Made by a program: the position numbers and the translations under genes
Part shown: positions 59,776 through 64,000 of the stretch, piece by piece
How the letters are laid out: every line of letters starts with the position of its first letter
Position numbering within the stretch: position 1 is the first letter of the stretch
Assembly (NCBI RefSeq): GCF_020921035.1
Contig: NC_063153.1
Span: forward strand, 15,996,001 to 16,060,000
Length of the DNA: 64,000 nucleotides
From: Rhodamnia argentea
Taxonomy: Eukaryota; Streptophyta; Magnoliopsida; Myrtales; Myrtaceae
Reading direction: 5' to 3'
The notes under the pieces: model-generated
The model's input: only the letters and a program-made list of their open reading frames with translations
The model's database searches: none
What the model was told of the DNA's origin: nothing

Positions 59776-61541
59776 ATAGTGTATGGATCTACTCAATAAC
59801 TTTAAGCCTTAATTGGCAAAAGAAAAGTTTAGATTGGACCGAACCAATATCGGTTCGATCCATTCTCGACTATCAATAAATATAATGAAATTTCTAGACC
59901 CCTTTCATTCAATTTTTTTTTTTTTTCCTCGTAAAAACTTTTCTGTCCCGTCAACGACGGAGTCTTGTGGGCTAAACAAAGATGCCCTCCTATCTTGACA
60001 CCATTTTTTTGCTTTTGGTTTTTCATCATTTCAGGTCAGACATGTCTACTGTTCAGATTTGAAGTATTTAAGAAAGGAAAGTGAGCATAAGAAAAATGAA
60101 TTCTGTGCATGTTTAGAATATTATTTCTTTTTTTTTTAAATTTTTTTTATAAAATTCTAAACCGATTATCGATCCGAACACATGTTTTCATTTTTGAACC
60201 GAAATCGGATCGACACCTTAAAAATTGGTGATCTTCAAAATCGGACCAACCCTATCGGTCTGGTCTAATAGGGACGATTTTCCATTCGATCCATCTATCT
60301 TATACATCCCTAACTGAACAAAAGTCCACCTTTCACCCTTCTATCCATAGGGAGGTTGGGATAAACAGTGGATCAACCAAACACGGGAAATCCATTCAGG
60401 AAAAAATCGAGTGGTCCCTTGATTTGCGGACACGTGTGTTGCAGGTGCATGAAACCCGAGGCCGATGAATGAAAGGCCACCCCTGGTTTCGAGAAGGAAC
60501 CGCTGGCTTTTCGGCAGAAAAGACTTGCCATCTCTTCAGGGAGAAACAGAGCAGCATCTTTCAGAAAAGCAGAGAATAGTGATAACATACAAGCTAGTCA
60601 GCAACCCCAGTTTCACTTGGATCACTGTGTCAGTGAAAATAAAACTCTTATGGATGAGGTGAGCAGATCTAGATGCCCATGGTTTTCTTTTTCTTACCTC
60701 TTTTACTGTTCTCCTTTGCGTTTGTTTTTGTACCTGAGATCAGTGACCAGTCAGTAAATTCCTTTTATTTCGAGTGCCTGTTGATCATGACTAATCCCTC
60801 CACTTATATCAGCAAACAAGTACAGTTTTCTTTTCATTTGCTCTCTTTTTTTTTTTTTTTTGGGAAGATTATCTATGAACACTTTTCATGCTTAGGTGAC
60901 CATAAGGTGGATACAGCTTGACTGAGCATTATGGTGGGTGGGTGGGTGGGTGAATCAATGTGGACTCGATGCTTTATATGACTGAGGCTGTGAGTTGAGA
61001 TGTGGCAGCAGATGGGTTTGCGCATGACTCTGGTGGAGGGGGAAGAAATTTCTGTCTTGGGAATACACAATAGCGTGTACTTTCTGCCCAAACTTATAAA
61101 TCACAAGTAAGAACAGAAATATGAGAAAGTACAACAGGTCAAAACCTTGGATTAAGCAAATGCAGGAGCAATCTGTGTGCCATTAAGGGTGGATTTTCTT
61201 CTTCTACTTTATTCATTTTCTGGCCTTTCTGTACTTGCTCATATTCAAAGAAATTAACATAAAAGGAAAGCACAGAGGGACCACCTGGTGATGAGACTGC
61301 TGATCCACTCCATTTTGCTGGTTTTACCTTTATAAAAATGAGAACTTGGGGCACTGTTGGATCTGAACATATTCGTGCCAAAACCAGGGGCATTTTGGGA
61401 GCTGAACCCAGAACCCCAAGCTAAAAACAAGTGACTGCGATTGTGTGACAGTAATGGTCAAGTGCAAAACCATCAAACTCTCCAACCCAGCACCTGGGGC
61501 TATCTCTCCTACTCCTTCCTTTGAAGCCTCACTATCCACTC
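59776..61541. other. Intergenic, upstream of the ENOD93 gene
   Basis: A phrase from the preceding element (TTAATTGGCAAAAGAAAAGT) recurs at 59811. Around 59835-60310 GGTTCGATCC- and GATCGGA-type wording hints at a decayed hAT-like MITE without clear ends. A tandem GGTGGGTGGGTGGGTG lies at 60931-60951. Short frames at 61139-61704 have no motif. No gene supported. Confidence 0.4.
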
Positions 61542-61679
61542 TATAAATAGCACCCACCATTGTCACTTCCAATTCATGCAAAACCTTCCCTATCTCCAGC
61601 AAACTTCTCAAAAAAAAAAAAAAAAATTCTTTATCTCCAAATCCAGTTCTGGTTTTGCTTTTCGATTGTTCCTGTGATA
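61542..61679 (+). promoter_or_regulatory. TATA box and 5' leader of the ENOD93 gene
   Basis: TATAAATA at 61542-61549 is a clean TATA box, which places the transcription start near 61575 and leaves a leader of about 105 nt including an A-run at 61610-61624. A strong TATA box suits a gene with regulated, tissue-specific expression. Confidence 0.7.
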
Positions 61680-62514
61680 ATGGCGAAAAATGTAGCTCAG
61701 TCACCCCTTGAGAGGACCAGCTATTCCATGGCCAAGCAATGTGCTCATGGTAATTATGGATTATGATGGATTCATTGGTCCTCTTTTTCTTGAAAGCTTT
61801 GAAAATGCATCTTTATTAGCTCTTAATAACTGAATCATATGCAATAATGGTGAGTTTAAGATCATGTCATGATGGGTTTAGATAGTGATTACCCAGAAGC
61901 CAATTTGCTGTTTTCTTTTGGGTGGTGGTTGATTGAGTTGCTACATGCCTGATGATGTTTTATTTAAATCCTAAAGTTCTTTGATGATTTGCATTGAAAA
62001 ACAGAGGGAGTAATGGCAGGAGCCAAAGCAGCTGTTATCGCCAGCATTGCAACAGCCATCCCTACCGTACGTGGTCTCAAACTCAGCACTTCTTCCCGTT
62101 TATCGTACTATGTTCTGCCCTAAAATTTATGGGTCTTTGAAAAGAAAAGATTGTCAATAAACTTAATTTTTCTGAACCACTTAGAGAATTACTATATCTC
62201 ATCTAGCTCCTCTGTCAAACCTGCAGTTGGCCAGTGTGAGGATGCTGCCCTGGGCAAAAGCCAATCTGAATCACACCGCTCAAGCTCTCATAATCTCCAC
62301 AGGTCGACACCCTTAAAGAAAACTCATGTCTAAATTAACATTACAGCCACACCAGATTATTAAAATTAAATTCGAGGGATTAGTGAAACTAAACATCTGG
62401 GGTAATTTGCAATGTGCAGTGGCAGGAGCAGCATACTTCATTGTGGCTGACAAGACTGTTTTGGCCACAGCAAGGAGGAACTCCTTCAAGAATGCCTCTG
62501 ACATTGAAGCATGA
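61680..62514 (+). CDS. ENOD93: Early nodulin 93 family protein
   Basis: Four exons, 61680-61749, 62005-62066, 62227-62302 and 62420-62514, with GT-AG introns, give 303 nt and 100 residues. The protein starts MAKNVAQSPLERTSYSMAKQ, then HEGVMAGAKAAVIASIATAI (about 23-42), LASVRMLPWAKANLNHTAQA, and VAGAAYFIVADKTVLATARR before the C-terminus NASDIEA. The two hydrophobic helices (about 26-44 and 64-82) with the RMLPWAKANLNHTAQA block between are diagnostic of ENOD93, a small membrane protein first found in root nodules but present in all land plants. Members have been linked to mitochondrial energy metabolism and nitrogen responses. Length is typical and all junctions keep the family sequence. Intact. 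Confidence 0.94.
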
Positions 62515-63830
62515 TTTCCACAGCTAGCAATTATGGAAAACCCCATGGATTGGTTTTATATAAATAAAAATGGTCTCTTCCTTTTTCTAGTACCCTCCCT
62601 CTCCGAGTTCATAACTTGATCTTGGGTTTTTCATTTTGCTTTGTACTGCTCTTCGCCTCCTTGTGAGTTCTATTCATCGCATCGATCGATCGGCACAAAA
62701 TTGACAAACGCGGATTTTCCGAGATAGAATCGTTCGAGCCGTTCAAATATTCATCACGCGCTTATCTAAGTTGATTGTCATGGAACGACATTAGATTGCA
62801 CAAATTTTTGACGGAAAAGCACAAGATTGCAATTTGATGAAATTGTATTTAGACGTGGGTTTGATAATACTTTAAACAGAATAAAATAAAATTAGATGAT
62901 GGACAAATTCAAGGTCCAAGAGCAGTAGTGAAGCACCAGTCAGCAATACTGTGCTCTCATGGGAAGAATTCGATCGTCTCATAGAGTCGTGCGTGGATCT
63001 TATCCATGGGCCACGTTATATGGATATGGGCCGGAATAGGACCCAATATGAAAAGAAAAGGGCCTGAATGAAGTCCAGCCCACTACCATGGAGCCCAATA
63101 CAGGGGCCCTACTAGGCGTGCACACGTGGCAAAAGGTGATTAGCAATATCGTTTCCAATAAAGCATCCTCCTTCAATTTTTTTTTCCCCTTTCATTGGAT
63201 CGGGTGATTTGGAAAGGTCGAAAAAGACGTCGGATCCTAGTGGAAAGGGACTGCGCATGAGTGTGAACCCTCGTTTTGAATTCTTAAAGTAAAAATGAGA
63301 ATCACAACGAATAATCCCGAATATCATATGAGATTTTTCGCACGAGTGGACACTAAACCATATAACTAAATAAATAAAAACCCATGTGTCGTTATTAAAA
63401 GAACAATTTGAATGGCTAGAATCGCTCGGGAAAATCAGTATAGTGGAGTCGAATGTTGCACCGGCGCTATGCGCATGCCTTTGATCCGACCGTTCGTAGT
63501 AGATTAAAATCGAAAGCCACGCTTCGACATGTTTCCGCACGCTAATTTTCGGACACCGCTTTCATATCGTGAATCTTAAACTAAATGATAGATAGATAAA
63601 TTAAACGATCAATATCAATCACAAACGGCATTAACAGGTGTAGATATCAATAAATGCACAAGAGATATGTATTAGCAATTTTCAAAACTAAATCAAGAAA
63701 GTGCGATAGATTTAGCAATTTTCTTCCTACTATGCGCGGCACCCGTAAGTTACCAATTTTTGTATAATTTTTTTTCGTAAAGTTTCCAGAAATTGCATCT
63801 AAAATAAAAGGGGTAGAAAATGGAAATATC
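62515..63830. other. Intergenic, 3' flank of ENOD93
   Basis: The first few hundred bases are presumably the 3' UTR. The open frame on the minus strand at 63112-63540 (142 codons) shows no domain and overlaps AT-rich DNA. Nothing else recognised. Confidence 0.45.
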
Positions 63831-64000
63831 AGCTAGCCAATGGGCAGGCGCCACCTCATCGCACACTAATCCTCGGATTAGCGGATTAAACCCTGATTAG
63901 GTTAGCCCCGTAATTTTAGGGTTTTGGTGCGGGCGGGGGGCAGGGTTTTAGAGCAACCGCCGGTTTCTCTCTCTCTCTCTCTCTTTCTCCTTGGTAGTGG
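63830..64000 (+). promoter_or_regulatory. Promoter and CT-rich leader of a gene beyond the window
   Basis: A site II-like TGGGC is in CCAATGGGCAGGCG (63836-63849), with telo-box-like AAACCCT at 63888-63894 and TAGGGTTTTG at 63917-63926. A CT-repeat leader (63965-63988) runs to the window end. This is the same layout as the Ran promoter, so a + strand housekeeping gene probably starts just past 64000. Its identity cannot be told. Confidence 0.5.

Noticed and set aside
61139-61704. Minus-strand frames of 84 and 124 codons upstream of ENOD93
   Set aside because: They overlap the ENOD93 promoter and leader in antisense and have no motif.

Overview
The window is plant nuclear DNA. It has spliced genes with GT-AG introns, long AT-rich intergenic DNA full of small inverted-repeat elements, CT-rich 5' leaders, and plant-specific families: a PINOID-type AGC kinase, an early nodulin 93, a DUF1644 protein, an Agenet-ENT protein and Ran with plant-type telo-box/TGGGCC promoter motifs. 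It fits a woody core eudicot. I cannot name the species from sequence alone.

Genes in order: an intronless plant-specific protein of unknown function (7906-8328 +); Ran GTPase (12180-14276 +, eight coding exons); an Agenet-ENT protein (18572-20237 -); a DeSI-like PPPDE peptidase (25793-28592 -, four exons); a DUF1644 zinc-finger protein (30767-31819 -); a small membrane-anchored DnaJ-type cysteine-rich protein (36300-36829 -, three exons); a decayed RING-H2 gene (38590-39326 -); a PINOID2-like AGC kinase with an apparent frame change in exon 1 (51475-53143 +, two exons); and ENOD93 (61680-62514 +, four exons). The last ~150 bases look like the promoter and leader of another + strand housekeeping gene that starts beyond the window. 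There is no operon-like organisation; neighbours look functionally unrelated.

The space between genes is dominated by non-autonomous inverted-repeat elements. Family A has termini near GGGAAAATTACCAAAAAAGTC, family B carries runs like TTTCAAATAAAGACCTAAAGT, and family C carries ACCCTAAACTGGTACAC-like runs. A and B share a GC-rich core of the GGCAAGG/CTCGCC type. There are also three hAT-like elements with near-perfect 8-bp target duplications and four copies of a GGCTCCGTTTGTTT element. Two long-inverted-repeat elements carry coding-like cargo: 41861-42883 (DUF4283-like) and 48397-49425 (host-exon-like fragment). A fossil of an endogenous caulimovirid lies at 4720-5810, and a solo LTR at 43813-44692 sits inside one copy of a segmental duplication whose other copy (39720-40400) keeps the unoccupied site.

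The strongest observations are the solo LTR with its paralogous empty site, the two cargo-bearing inverted-repeat elements, the shared GC core across element families, and the frame change in the PINOID2-like kinase. I found no evidence of a wholly new enzymatic system.
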